NCBI RefSeq assembly: GCF_040371755.1
Contig: NZ_BAABWE010000006.1
Span: 168,831-232,830, forward strand
Length of the DNA: 64,000 nucleotides
Origin: Bermanella sp040371755
GTDB taxonomy: Bacteria; Pseudomonadota; Gammaproteobacteria; Pseudomonadales; Oceanobacteraceae
Direction of reading: 5' to 3'
Shown: positions 54,375 to 63,257 of the stretch, in pieces
How the letters are laid out: each line of letters opens with the position of its first letter
Position numbering within the stretch: the stretch's first letter is position 1
The notes under the pieces: generated by a model
What the model was told of the DNA's origin: nothing
Database searches by the model: none
Seen by the model: the letters and a program-made list of their open reading frames with translations, nothing else
Made by a program: the position numbers and the translations under genes

Positions 54375-54526
54375 TGAGAATGTCCAAAATAAATAGTTTT
54401 AGAATAGACCCAAGTAACTAGGCGTATTCTAGAAATATCTCTAATGATTAAGACTTAGGTGTTTTTGGACGTGACATTATAAACAAAGCATAACATTACA
54501 CAAATGTGACAAACAGAAGGGAGGCT

Positions 54527-54886
54527 TTATTTGAAGAATTGGTAAACGATGCAAGCGGCAAAAAAGGCAATCAACCCATTGATCCAAGGGTCATTATTAG
54601 CTTTGTATTCAGGGGCCTTTGCTTGTGAAATGACCATAGTGTCTAAGTGGTGAAGATCACTATTTGAGATGTAGCAGCGGCAATAACGAAGGTCAGAAAA
54701 ATTTATTTTTACTAATACTTTATCTTCGAGTGTTTGCTCTATTTCATAACCCAAAATTTGATCAGGGCCAATACGGAACTCGTCGTGGCGGTTAAACGCC
54801 TGAATAAGTGTAAATATAATGACGTTATCAACTTCTTTAAAACGCCATCGGCCATTGCCTAAGTGCCCTGAAATTACTTCAACCAA
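54527..54886 (-). CDS. Hypothetical protein with C-terminal membrane helix
   Basis: 119 residues. Beta-rich soluble part (MVEVISGHLGNGRWRFKEVD, KVLVKINFSDLRYCRCYI) and a tail anchor (WINGLIAFFAACIVYQFF). Its ATG overlaps the end of the upstream gene by 13 nt, so they are coupled. No family recognised. Confidence 0.7.
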   Translation of the reverse strand: MVEVISGHLGNGRWRFKEVDNVIIFTLIQAFNRHDEFRIGPDQILGYEIEQTLEDKVLVKINFSDLRYCRCYISNSDLHHLDTMVISQAKAPEYKANNDPWINGLIAFFAACIVYQFFK

Positions 54887-55089
54887 GGGAAAACTCCAAT
54901 AATCTGTAAACTACAGACAATGCTCACCGATAAAGCCGAATACTTCAATGAGACTTGTGTAACAGCGCTTAACGTTTTGAAACGGACGTGAATGGCAAGC
55001 CAAGGGTCATTGGCAAACGGGCCAACCGCATAAACAACCATTAAAGTTAACCCAGAAAAAATCAATAATACACACGCAAGTGCCGTCAT
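54874..55089 (-). CDS. Small two-helix membrane protein
   Basis: 71 residues, two membrane helices (about 4-22 and 48-66) around a short loop (ANDPWLAIHVRFKTL). Starts 1 nt after the upstream stop and overlaps the downstream gene; a compact three-gene operon. No family recognised. Confidence 0.7.
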   Translation of the reverse strand: MTALACVLLIFSGLTLMVVYAVGPFANDPWLAIHVRFKTLSAVTQVSLKYSALSVSIVCSLQIIGVFPWLK

Positions 55090-55090
55090 G

Positions 55091-55594
55091 TTACATATCC
55101 GTAGGAATGGCTAATTGAACCTTACCACCAATGATTTTGTCTTCCTCATCGGTGAATAACTCACCCTTTACAGAGGCTCCTGATGTTTTATTGGGTATGA
55201 ATAAATTTGGTAATAAGTCGTTTGGGGTTGTGTTTGGTGTATCACTTGCGATTTTAATGTCTGAATCTGGTTCGGGCAGATAGCGTAAATCAATAGGTTG
55301 ACCGGGCAGTAATGACTCGATGGCTTCATCGATTTTCTGAATTTCATCTAAGGTGTCTTGATCTGTAGACGGGCTTGGCTTTAAAGATGAAAAGAAATGA
55401 ATACTGTCTTTGAATAAAACAGCAGTTTGCTTCGCCCATTCGTCTATCTGTTGCCCTGATTCATCATGGGTAGATAGACCTGCAGCAATTGTAATAAGAA
55501 CAACAAGGACAAGGAGGGATAGCTTTTTCACATTAACCCATAAGGTGTACACAAAATGTGCCACCATTATGGGTGCTGTAACACGCTGTTTCAA
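55091..55594 (-). CDS. Membrane-anchored or exported acidic protein
   Basis: 167 residues from ATG 55594; a later GTG (VKKLSLLVLVV) would give a shorter, signal-peptide-like N-terminus. After the hydrophobic segment (LSLLVLVVLITIAAGL) the protein is acidic and Pro-rich (PSTDQDTLDEIQKIDE, PNTTPNDLLPNLFIP), likely periplasmic. First gene of the operon with the two small membrane proteins. Unknown function. Confidence 0.65.
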   Translation of the reverse strand: MKQRVTAPIMVAHFVYTLWVNVKKLSLLVLVVLITIAAGLSTHDESGQQIDEWAKQTAVLFKDSIHFFSSLKPSPSTDQDTLDEIQKIDEAIESLLPGQPIDLRYLPEPDSDIKIASDTPNTTPNDLLPNLFIPNKTSGASVKGELFTDEEDKIIGGKVQLAIPTDM

Positions 55595-55627
55595 TAGCTA
55601 ATGGGTTAGCAATTGTAAGATCCTGTA

Positions 55628-55831
55628 TTAATTGAAGGCAGGGCCGGGCTTGATACCTGTGGCTTTTAATATTTTAGCCAGTGGGCAAAACCCAGTGAAC
55701 GCTGCTTGCAGCATATTAAAGCCAACAAAACCAGTGAGCCAAAGCCAGTTAACGGAGTGAACTTGGCTTAAACCAACACTGATTAGGATAAACAAGCCAG
55801 CAATAGCAAACACAAAACGATCGATAGACAT
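55628..55831 (-). CDS. DUF2892 (YgaP-type) small membrane protein
   Basis: 67 residues, good ribosome site (aggag). SIDRFVFAIAGLFILISVGL, WLWLTGFVGFNMLQAAFTGFCPLAKIL match the DUF2892 inner-membrane family with its conserved FTGFCP motif. In some proteins this unit is fused to a rhodanese; here it stands alone. Role unknown. Confidence 0.88.
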   Translation of the reverse strand: MSIDRFVFAIAGLFILISVGLSQVHSVNWLWLTGFVGFNMLQAAFTGFCPLAKILKATGIKPGPAFN

Positions 55832-56046
55832 GGTATTCTCCTGTTAATTCACGTGTATCTAATTTAGGTTATTCTAATATAGAAAGCAAGCATACTTGTA
55901 TCTCATGGGTAAAACACATTAACCCAATTACATAGCTAATCACGCAAACTCTCGTCTGGCGCTGGCTTTGTCGGTATACTAACGCCCTTTAATTTGACAA
56001 CTATGCGCCTATCTACCTAAAACAAGGCGCCCTTGATGGACGAAGT

Positions 56047-58674
56047 ATGAAAACCGCAGAAATTAGACAAGCATTTCTAGACTACTTTGCAAGCAAGCAA
56101 CATGAAGTGGTCGCCAGTAGCTCTCTGATTCCAGGTAATGACCCAACCTTAATGTTCACCAATGCTGGTATGAACCAATTTAAGGATGTGTTTTTAGGCC
56201 AAGATGATCGTTCATATACCCGCGCTACCAGCTCCCAGCGTTGTGTTCGTGCGGGTGGTAAGCACAATGACTTAGAAAACGTAGGTTATACCGCCCGTCA
56301 TCACACCTTTTTTGAAATGTTAGGTAACTTCAGCTTTGGTGATTACTTCAAGCAAGATGCCATCAAATATGCATGGGAATTCTTAACCAGCAAAGAATGG
56401 CTAAACCTGCCAGAAGAAAAACTGTTAGTGACCGTCTACGCCGACGACGATGAAGCCTATGACATCTGGCACAAAGAAATGGGTCTAGCGGCTGATAAAA
56501 TAATCCGTATTGGTGATAACAAAGGCGAAAAGTACGCATCAGATAACTTCTGGCAAATGGGAGACACTGGTCCATGTGGCCCGTGTACTGAAATCTTCTT
56601 TGATCACGGCGAGCACATCTGGGGTGGTAAACCGGGCACACCAGAAGAAGATGGAGACCGTTTCATTGAAATTTGGAACAACGTATTTATGCAATACAAC
56701 CGTCATGCTGACGGCACTATGGAGCCATTGCCTAAGCCTTCTGTGGATACTGGTATGGGCCTTGAGCGTATCTCTGCCATCATGCAAGGGGTTCACGCCA
56801 ACTACGAAATCGACTTATTCCAAAGCTTAATTCAAGCGGCTGCTGACGTGACAGGTACCAAAGATATAGACAGTAAGTCTTTATTGGTAATTGCTGACCA
56901 CATTCGATCTTGTAGCTTTTTAATCAGCGACGGTGTTATGCCATCAAACGAAGGCCGTGGTTATGTTCTGCGCCGTATTATTCGTCGTGCATTACGTCAT
57001 GGTCATATTTTAGGTGCTACCGATTTATTCTTTTATAAGCTAGTAGGACCGTTAGTGAAGGAAATGGGCGAAGCCTATCCAGAACTGGTTAAAAACCAGC
57101 CCCATGTGGAAAAAATCCTAAAACTAGAAGAAGAGCAGTTTGCTAAAACACTAGATAACGGCATGAAGTTACTAGAAACCGCTATTTCTGAATTAAAAGG
57201 CGATATCATTGCCGGTGAAACCGTCTTTAAGCTTTACGATACCTATGGCTTCCCTGTGGACTTAACCGCAGACATCGCCCGCGAGAAAAATTTAAAAGTG
57301 GACGAAGCGGGTTTTGCAACCTGCATGGAAGAACAAAAATCCAAAGCCCGTGCCGCCTCTAATTTCAAAGTAGACTACACCGACACCCTAAACCTAGATG
57401 GCACCACAGACTTTACAGGTTACGAGAGTCTATTAAACCAAGGTAAGGTGATAGCACTATTTAGAGATGGCAATGCAGTTGATGCATTAACCGCAGGGGA
57501 AGCAGGCATGGTGGTGCTAGACAGCACGCCATTCTATGGCGAATCCGGTGGTCAAGTGGGCGACACTGGGGTTCTAACAAATGGTGCAAGCGAGTTTATC
57601 GTTAGCAATACCACCAAAGAGCAAAAAAATCATTTGCATCACGGTGAAGTAAAAGCAGGCACACTAAAAGTGGGTGATACCTTAAGTGCCAATGTCGATG
57701 CACATAAACGCCAGCAAACTGCATTGCATCACTCTGCTACACATCTATTGCATGCAGCGTTACGTAATACGCTAGGTGACCATGTGCAGCAAAAAGGCTC
57801 GTTATGTACTCCGGATCGCCTACGATTCGACTTTGCTCATTTTGAAGCAATGACCGCGGATGAACTTAAAACCGTTGAAACCATAGTGAACCAACAAATT
57901 CGTATTAATACACCAGTTAGCACCAAATTAATGGACATTGAAGCGGCCAAAGCAGAAGGGGCCATGGCCTTATTTGGCGAAAAGTACGACGACGAAGTAC
58001 GTGTACTGTCAATGGGCAGTGAGCAGTTCTCGGTTGAACTCTGTGGTGGTACGCACGCCAATCGCACAGGGGATATTGGCTTTTTGAAAATCATCAGTGA
58101 ATCTGGCACAGCAGCAGGCGTGCGTCGTGTTGAGGCGGTAGTAGGTGAAGCCGCTTATGATTACATTTCGCAAATGGAAAACACCATTAACGCCATCGCC
58201 GCGCAAGTGAAATCAAATCGCGACAGCGTATTAGAAAAAGTAGAAGCTGCCGTCGCTAAAAGCCGTCAACTTGAAAAAGACGTACAGCAGCTTAAAACCA
58301 AACTAGCCTCAGGTGCGGGAACAGATCTAGCCGCCGGCGCTAAAGAGATTAACGGTATTAAAGTACTGGCTGCACAATTAGACGGAGCCGATGTACCCGC
58401 CATGCGTGGCGCTATGGATCAGCTTAAAAACAAACTGGGCAGTGCAGTGATTTTACTAGCCAGCAGTGAAGGGGAAAAAGTGACCCTAATTGCAGGTGTA
58501 ACAAAAGACTTAACTAGTAAAGTTAAAGCGGGGGATATTGTGAAAGAAATGGCCCCATACGTGGATGGCCGTGGTGGCGGCAAACCCGACCTTGCGCAGG
58601 CAGGTGGTAAAAAACCAGAAGGCATTAAAGACGCACTGGCTGCGTTTGATAAGTGGGCTGAAGCGAACCTGTAA
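56047..58674 (+). CDS. alaS: Alanyl-tRNA synthetase
   Basis: 875 residues, full length. Class II core at the N-terminus (IRQAFLDYFASKQHEVVASS, FTNAGMNQFKDVFLG, RCVRAGGKHNDLENVG), anticodon-independent recognition region, editing domain with HHSATHLLHAAL and ELCGGTHANRTGDIG (zinc ligands), then the C-Ala domain ending DALAAFDKWAEANL. Charges tRNA-Ala and clears Ser/Gly mischarging. The last about 28 codons are echoed in the DNA behind the stop. Confidence 0.99.
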   Translation: MKTAEIRQAFLDYFASKQHEVVASSSLIPGNDPTLMFTNAGMNQFKDVFLGQDDRSYTRATSSQRCVRAGGKHNDLENVGYTARHHTFFEMLGNFSFGDYFKQDAIKYAWEFLTSKEWLNLPEEKLLVTVYADDDEAYDIWHKEMGLAADKIIRIGDNKGEKYASDNFWQMGDTGPCGPCTEIFFDHGEHIWGGKPGTPEEDGDRFIEIWNNVFMQYNRHADGTMEPLPKPSVDTGMGLERISAIMQGVHANYEIDLFQSLIQAAADVTGTKDIDSKSLLVIADHIRSCSFLISDGVMPSNEGRGYVLRRIIRRALRHGHILGATDLFFYKLVGPLVKEMGEAYPELVKNQPHVEKILKLEEEQFAKTLDNGMKLLETAISELKGDIIAGETVFKLYDTYGFPVDLTADIAREKNLKVDEAGFATCMEEQKSKARAASNFKVDYTDTLNLDGTTDFTGYESLLNQGKVIALFRDGNAVDALTAGEAGMVVLDSTPFYGESGGQVGDTGVLTNGASEFIVSNTTKEQKNHLHHGEVKAGTLKVGDTLSANVDAHKRQQTALHHSATHLLHAALRNTLGDHVQQKGSLCTPDRLRFDFAHFEAMTADELKTVETIVNQQIRINTPVSTKLMDIEAAKAEGAMALFGEKYDDEVRVLSMGSEQFSVELCGGTHANRTGDIGFLKIISESGTAAGVRRVEAVVGEAAYDYISQMENTINAIAAQVKSNRDSVLEKVEAAVAKSRQLEKDVQQLKTKLASGAGTDLAAGAKEINGIKVLAAQLDGADVPAMRGAMDQLKNKLGSAVILLASSEGEKVTLIAGVTKDLTSKVKAGDIVKEMAPYVDGRGGGKPDLAQAGGKKPEGIKDALAAFDKWAEANL

Positions 58675-58689
58675 AGGTTTAGGCGTGTG

Positions 58690-58796
58690 GTGCGGCAAAC
58701 CACACTCTAACTTGCGCCCAAGCGGGTGGTAAAAAACCAGAAGGCATTAAAGACGCGCTTGAAGCGTTTGCTACATGGAGCGAAGCGAATCTATAG
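58690..58796 (+). repeat. Decayed copy of the alaS 3' end
   Basis: 58711-58796 repeats alaS 58591-58674 with about ten substitutions and a 2-nt insertion. From 58716 it still reads AQAGGKKPEGIKDALEAF, then TWSEANL and a stop, so it derives from a diverged alaS allele. A weaker third echo (ggtaaacc...atcgggtggt, about 58834-58871) follows. The rest of the 324-nt spacer to lysC has no gene. Confidence 0.85.
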
Positions 58797-58998
58797 CCCA
58801 ACGATTTATGGATAAAGCAAACAGGTTGAGGTGGTAAACCGCTTTCAGCCTTATCCTTAATCGGGTGGTTAATTCACTTTTAGTGTCATGAGGCTCTGTA
58901 TTTTAATAAATGACCTATAGTGATAGTTCCAAAACGGCGTTAATTAGTGTCTAATTAGCGCCCAATTTTTGTACCCTTTTTTTGAAGACCTTGAAACC

Positions 58999-60225
58999 AT
59001 GGCATTGTACGTACACAAGTATGGCGGCACCTCGGTTGGAAGCGTAGAGCGCATCCAAGGTGTAGCTGAAAAAATTAAAAAATTTAAAGACCAAGGTCAC
59101 GACGTTGTTGTAGCCGTGAGCGCCATGAGCGGTGAAACCAACCGCTTAATTGGTTTGGCAAATGCTATTAGTGATCAGCCGACTCCACGTGAAATGGATG
59201 TACTGGTTAGTACTGGTGAGCAAGTGACCATTGCATTATTAAGCATGGCCTTAAACAAGGCTGGCGTACCGGCACGTTCTTATACGGGTTCACAAGTTAA
59301 AATTTTAACTGATAGCGCCCACATGAAAGCGCGTATCCAAGACATCGACACACAAAAAATTCGCAGTGATTTAGATGAAGGCCGCGTTGTTATAGTGGCA
59401 GGTTTCCAAGGTGTTGACGATGACGGTAATATTACAACTCTTGGTCGCGGTGGTTCGGATACCACAGGTGTTGCACTAGCGGCAGCACTAAAAGCAGACG
59501 AGTGCCATATCTACACCGACGTAGACGGCGTATACACAACCGACCCTAGAGTAGTTGAAAAAGCTCGTCGCATGGACAAAATTACTTTTGAAGAAATGCT
59601 TGAAATGGCCAGCCTTGGGTCCAAGGTATTACAAATTCGCTCAGTAGAATTTGCTGGTAAATATAAAGTGCCTCTGCGTGTATTACACAGTACCCAAGAA
59701 GGTAACGGCACCCTTATTACAATAGAGGATGATGAATCAGTGGAACAGCCAGTAATTTCCGGAATTGCATTTAACCGTGACGAAGCGAAACTAACCGTTT
59801 TAGGTGTGCCAGATATTCCTGGTGTGGCTTCAAAGATTTTAGGTCCAGTGGGCGCGGCAAATATCGAAGTGGACATGATTGTTCAAAACGTAGCTGCGGA
59901 TAAAACCACTGACTTTACTTTTACCGTACACCGTAACGACTACACAAAAGCGGAAGCCGTTTTAAATGAAGTAGCGAAAAGTTTAGGTGCACGTGAAGTC
60001 ACAGGTGCTAACGATATTGCAAAAGTATCATTAGTGGGTGTGGGAATGCGCAGCCATGCGGGTGTTGCTAGCAAGATGTTTGATGTATTAGCGCAAGAGA
60101 ACATCAATATTCAAATTATTTCCACCTCTGAAATCAAAATTTCTGTGGTCATCGACGAGAAGTATCTAGAGCTGGCTGTTCGTGCTTTGCACACAGCATT
60201 TGATTTAGACAACGATGCTCAGTAA
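58999..60225 (+). CDS. lysC: Aspartokinase
   Basis: 408 residues from ATG 58999 (MALYVHKYGGTSVGSVERI, the family N-terminus); an upstream ATG at 58969 adds ten residues without support. Kinase motifs KYGGTSVGS, VAVSAMSGETNRL, TLGRGGSDTTGVALAA; two C-terminal ACT domains (VLGVPDIPGVASKI, VSLVGVGMRSHAGVASKMFD). Makes aspartyl phosphate for Lys, Thr, Met and diaminopimelate, with Lys/Thr feedback through the ACT domains. I see no lysine riboswitch upstream. Confidence 0.97.
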   Translation: MALYVHKYGGTSVGSVERIQGVAEKIKKFKDQGHDVVVAVSAMSGETNRLIGLANAISDQPTPREMDVLVSTGEQVTIALLSMALNKAGVPARSYTGSQVKILTDSAHMKARIQDIDTQKIRSDLDEGRVVIVAGFQGVDDDGNITTLGRGGSDTTGVALAAALKADECHIYTDVDGVYTTDPRVVEKARRMDKITFEEMLEMASLGSKVLQIRSVEFAGKYKVPLRVLHSTQEGNGTLITIEDDESVEQPVISGIAFNRDEAKLTVLGVPDIPGVASKILGPVGAANIEVDMIVQNVAADKTTDFTFTVHRNDYTKAEAVLNEVAKSLGAREVTGANDIAKVSLVGVGMRSHAGVASKMFDVLAQENINIQIISTSEIKISVVIDEKYLELAVRALHTAFDLDNDAQ

Positions 60226-60477
60226 ATAAAGAAGAACGTCAAGGATTAGACATCTTCTAGTAAAATTGCGTTGGGATACCATCGCACCCTAGGTAAAGGA
60301 CCAGTAAGCCACTATTTTCCTGTCTTCCATAACTAAATATTATGGAAAGGAAGAATATGAAGCTTTTAATTTTCCAAAGCTGGTCAATAATAAATCTTAT
60401 GGATGCCCGTTTTTGCATAAATCGGGGATTGAAGTGGTTTTCTTTAGTTGTGCAAACCACATGTTCAGGAGAATAAA

Positions 60478-60663
60478 ATGCTCATTTTAACGCGTCGTGT
60501 TGGTGAAACTCTAATGGTTGGTGACGAAGTCACTGTTACTGTATTAGGTGTTAAAGGTAACCAAGTTCGAATTGGTGTAAACGCGCCCAAAGAGGTTGCT
60601 GTACACCGTGAAGAAATTTACCAACGCATTCAAAAAGAAAAAGATCAGCCAGACGAAGAGTGA
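60478..60663 (+). CDS. csrA: Carbon storage regulator CsrA/RsmA
   Basis: 61 residues from ATG 60478 with aggag at 60468-60472: MLILTRRVGETLMVGDEV ... NQVRIGVNAPKEVAVHREEI. Dimeric RNA-binding protein that blocks or stabilises mRNAs at GGA motifs; Arg44-type residue in VAVHREEI is present. The leader (60226-60477, no gene) contains several GGA words, including one in the ribosome site, which would allow the usual autoregulation. Confidence 0.98.
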   Translation: MLILTRRVGETLMVGDEVTVTVLGVKGNQVRIGVNAPKEVAVHREEIYQRIQKEKDQPDEE

Positions 60664-60740
60664 TTTAACGCTAATGTGTTAATTTCATTGAAATTTTTCC
60701 TTTTATTTTCAAAATAAAGTGGTAACATACGCCGCGTGTT

Positions 60741-60830
60741 GGAGAGATGGCCGAGTGGCTGAAGGCGCACCCCTGCTAAGGGTGTATAGGAGAAATCTTA
60801 TCGAGGGTTCGAATCCCTCTCTCTCCGCCA
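60741..60830 (+). tRNA. tRNA-Ser(GCU)
   Basis: 90 nt including encoded CCA. Acceptor ggagaga pairs with tctctcc, anticodon GCT in a cccctGCTaaggg hairpin, long variable arm (tataggagaaatcttatc), and T-loop ggttcgaatcc. Directly follows csrA, as in Pseudomonas relatives. Confidence 0.97.
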
Positions 60831-60882
60831 CTACTAATTCTTTTTATTAAAACTTCCTTAGTTAAATAAAAAGTGGCGATGG

Positions 60883-60910
60883 TTGACTAATCATTTGGTT
60901 TAACTATAAT
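60883..60910 (+). promoter_or_regulatory. Sigma-70 promoter of tRNA-Arg
   Basis: ttgact (60883-60888), 16-nt spacer, tataat (60905-60910), placed 16 nt before the tRNA 5' end. Confidence 0.82.
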
Positions 60911-60926
60911 TCGCCGCCCTAACGAT

Positions 60927-61003
60927 GCGCTCATAGCTCAGCTGGATAGAGTACCTGGCTACGAACCAGGCGGTCGGAGGTTCGAATCCTCCTGAGCGCA
61001 CCA
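60927..61003 (+). tRNA. tRNA-Arg(ACG), copy 1
   Basis: 77 nt with encoded CCA. Acceptor gcgctca/tgagcgc, D arm agctcagctggatagagt, anticodon ACG in ctggctACGaaccag, T arm ggaggttcgaatcctcc. Identical to copy 2. Confidence 0.98.
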
Positions 61004-61079
61004 TTTTTTAAACAGACTACTGATACTGCTTAAAAACAATAGGGAAAGATTTTTCATTAGATCTTAAATTATCAGTCTT

Positions 61080-61156
61080 GCGCTCATAGCTCAGCTGGAT
61101 AGAGTACCTGGCTACGAACCAGGCGGTCGGAGGTTCGAATCCTCCTGAGCGCACCA
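61080..61156 (+). tRNA. tRNA-Arg(ACG), copy 2
   Basis: Same 77-nt sequence as copy 1, 76 nt downstream; probably in one transcript ending at the terminator at 61165. Its 3' end is echoed several times in the following 550 nt. Confidence 0.98.
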
Positions 61157-61164
61157 GATTACGA

Positions 61165-61195
61165 AAAGCTCACATGAAAATGTGGGCTTTTTTTT
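61165..61195 (+). terminator. Terminator of the tRNA operon
   Basis: Arms aaagctcacat / atgtgggcttt (one G-T pair), loop gaaa, eight T. Two further hairpins with arms aacctgcat / atgcaggtt and nine-T tails occur at 61345-61376 and 61548-61579 inside the repeat units. Confidence 0.9.
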
Positions 61196-61215
61196 CGTCA
61201 CAAAATTTGTGATTC

Positions 61216-61710
61216 AAGCATTAATGCGCTTAGGAAGGACGAGAACCTCCGATAGGTTCGACCCGAGCGAAGCGAGTGCACGGAGGGAGCCTGCGAGTGA
61301 CGGCCCGAAGGGCGAATAATCCTCCTGAGCGCACCAGATTCAAGAAAAACCTGCATTAAAATGCAGGTTTTTTTTTGCCTCGAGTTTGTGGCTTTAAAGA
61401 AAGATGCGCTCAGGCGGGTGAGATCCTCCGTAGGTTCGATTGCCGAAGGCAAGACCGACGAAGTCGCCCGCAGGGGGCGCGAAGCGCAGTCAATCCTCCT
61501 GTCCGTTGTTTCAGGTTTCAATAGTGGTGATGCGCACCAGATTCAAGAAAAACCTGCATTTTAATGCAGGTTTTTTTTTGCCTCGAGTTTGTGGCTTTAA
61601 AGAAAGATGCGCTCAGGCGGGTGAGATCCTCCGTAGGTTCGACCCGAGCGAAGCGAGTGCACGGAGGGAGCCTGCGAGTGACGGCCCGAAGGGCGAATAA
61701 TCCTCCTGAG
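61216..61710 (+). repeat. tRNA-Arg-derived repeat cluster
   Basis: Two interleaved repeat pairs: 61253-61329 with 61634-61710 (77 nt), and 61329-61439 with 61532-61642 (111 nt). Units contain tRNA-Arg words (gcgctca, aggttcga, atcctcctgagcgcacca) split by a 50-nt GC-rich insert of small palindromes (gagcgaagcgag, gcccgaagggc). Each of the first two units ends in a terminator hairpin. Reading frames here are chance products of the GC-rich repeats. Looks like serial duplication of a tRNA 3' end. Confidence 0.85.
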
Positions 61711-61767
61711 TATGTCTCTGATATTTCATGCTTGTGTTGCGTGTCTATCTTAATTTGCTTAATTTTC

Positions 61768-61980
61768 CGCATGTGCGCTATTTCTGAATTGTGAATTAAT
61801 TAAGGTGTTGCTAGGTTCATTACCTTTGCCAGCACGGTTCTTTTTCTCGGGGGAGCTTCGCTCGAAACCTACGCTTTCCCCGTAACCCCGCTTCGCGCCT
61901 AACTATCCACGGCAGGTACCTCATATAGTGAATTAGAATTTGGTTGTTGCCGTGTATAAATGGTGCATTTTGTTATCGTT
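61768..61980 (+). repeat. 213-bp direct repeat, copy 1 (copy 2 at 62081-62294)
   Basis: The copies begin cgcatgtgcgctatttctga and end tgttatcgtt, differing at about ten positions and one indel. They contain palindromic words (gagcttcgctc, cgcttcgcg). A 100-nt spacer between them ends in a perfect 7-bp hairpin gtcggac-ttca-gtccgac (62060-62077). No gene is supported from 61711 to 62461; a hairpin (ccttgcaa / ttgcaagg) lies at about 62392-62419. Confidence 0.9.
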
Positions 61981-62461
61981 ACGGGCTTGGTTTGTGGTTG
62001 GTCCTAAAACGGTGCTGCTTGCACCACCTTACCCGCACAAGGGTAATCCTTATTTGTAGGTCGGACTTCAGTCCGACAATCGCATGTGCGCTATTTCTGA
62101 ACTGTGCATTAATTAAGGTGTTGCTAGATTCATCGCCTTTGCCAGCACGGTTTCTTTTTCTCGGGGGAGCTTCGCTCGAAACCTACGCTTTCCCCGTAAC
62201 CCCGCTTCGCGCCTAACTATCCACGGCAGGTATCTCATATAGTGAATTAGAATTTGGTTGTTGCCGTGTATAAATGGCGCATTTTGTTATCGTTTCAGGC
62301 GTGATTTACTGTAGGCTCTCAATAGACTTTGTCATTTTCTTATAATTGTTGGTGCTATGGATGTAGATTGTAGATAATGAGTTTTTAGTACCTTGCAAGG
62401 TAGTGAAGCTTGCAAGGTCTTATGATTAAAATGTTATTCGGCTTAAATGAGAAGAATCAAA

Positions 62462-63136
62462 ATGATAAGAATTATATGTTTATTCTTGTTTTCTTTTTCC
62501 GCTTTCTCTTCAGAATTAAAGCAATGGCCTGCCCCAGACTGTAGTAATGAGCCTCAGACTAAGGTTTCGCGCTATTCGCAATCGCCAAATGGCAAGGTTG
62601 CCCCCTCAAACTTGACCATAATGGGCCTTAACATTCCTACAAATAGCATGGTTGATATCGCAGCTCCATTTCCAAAACCATTAATATCTAATGATCGTCC
62701 GGGCTGTGCATCTTGTTCTGACTACGCATGCTTCCTGTCAGAAGATAAATCTACTGCTCTCATATTTTATAAATACACGGCATGGGATATGAATGCGTTT
62801 GAAATATTAAAAGTTAAAGAAAACAACCTCCCTAAGCATTGCGTCAAAACAAGCATAAATCCAAATAAGATCATTACAGAATCTGGTATTAAAATTGGCT
62901 CTACAAAGGAGTTCGTATCTAAATCCTTAGGAGTTAATGACGCAGAAGGAGAGATTATGTTCCAGTACCAGAATAAGCTAAATCAGGAACAAATAGCTGC
63001 CCAACTGCAATGGTCCATGAGCACTCGTCCTCCAAAATGTGAACATTTCTATAGTGATGCAGCAACAGTCGTGACTGCTGAATATGATGAAAATGGACTT
63101 ATAAGGTTCAAAATCAGCTTCATGGAAATGCTTTAA
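62462..63136 (+). CDS. Exported hypothetical protein (possible gene cassette)
   Basis: 224 residues from ATG 62462, which has a gagaag site; an ATG at 62447 is less likely. Signal peptide MIRIICLFLFSFSAFSS, then a Cys-rich mature part (GCASCSDYACFLSEDK). The second half, SGIKIGSTKEFVSKSLGV, resembles small-domain proteins of the kind seen in SmpA/OmlA or lipoprotein-like folds, but not strongly. Stop lies 13 nt before the attC-like element. Function unknown. Confidence 0.7.
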   Translation: MIRIICLFLFSFSAFSSELKQWPAPDCSNEPQTKVSRYSQSPNGKVAPSNLTIMGLNIPTNSMVDIAAPFPKPLISNDRPGCASCSDYACFLSEDKSTALIFYKYTAWDMNAFEILKVKENNLPKHCVKTSINPNKIITESGIKIGSTKEFVSKSLGVNDAEGEIMFQYQNKLNQEQIAAQLQWSMSTRPPKCEHFYSDAATVVTAEYDENGLIRFKISFMEML

Positions 63137-63149
63137 TTTAAAAACCGAA

Positions 63150-63217
63150 TAACAAAGCCAGCCAATTCGCCAGCAAGCTGGCTGGACTCGTAAACTCGCC
63201 TTTGCTGGCAGGCGTTA
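63150..63217 (+). repeat. attC-like recombination site
   Basis: 68 nt beginning taacaaagccagc and ending gctggcaggcgtta: outer taac/gtta and inner gccagc/gctggc are inverted, with 3- and 4-nt spacers, as in the R and L boxes of integron attC sites. Between them lies an inner hairpin ccagc/gctgg. Close after a stop codon and shortly before another gene, as cassette attC sites are. The R' core gttatat departs from the GTTRRRY rule, so this is a candidate only. Confidence 0.5.
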
Positions 63218-63257
63218 TATTTTTCAATAGTGTTCACAATATGGATGTTTATAAATA

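Noticed and set aside
58797..58998. Lysine riboswitch upstream of lysC
   Set aside because: The spacer is short and consists largely of alaS echoes; no L-box core is visible.
61361..61794. Several short overlapping reading frames in the tRNA-Arg repeat cluster
   Set aside because: They lie on GC-rich repeat units and terminator hairpins, have no ribosome sites, and repeat the same peptide because the DNA repeats.
61944..62216. 90-codon reading frame inside the 213-bp repeat
   Set aside because: It spans two repeat copies and a hairpin spacer, has no ribosome site, and its composition follows the palindromes.
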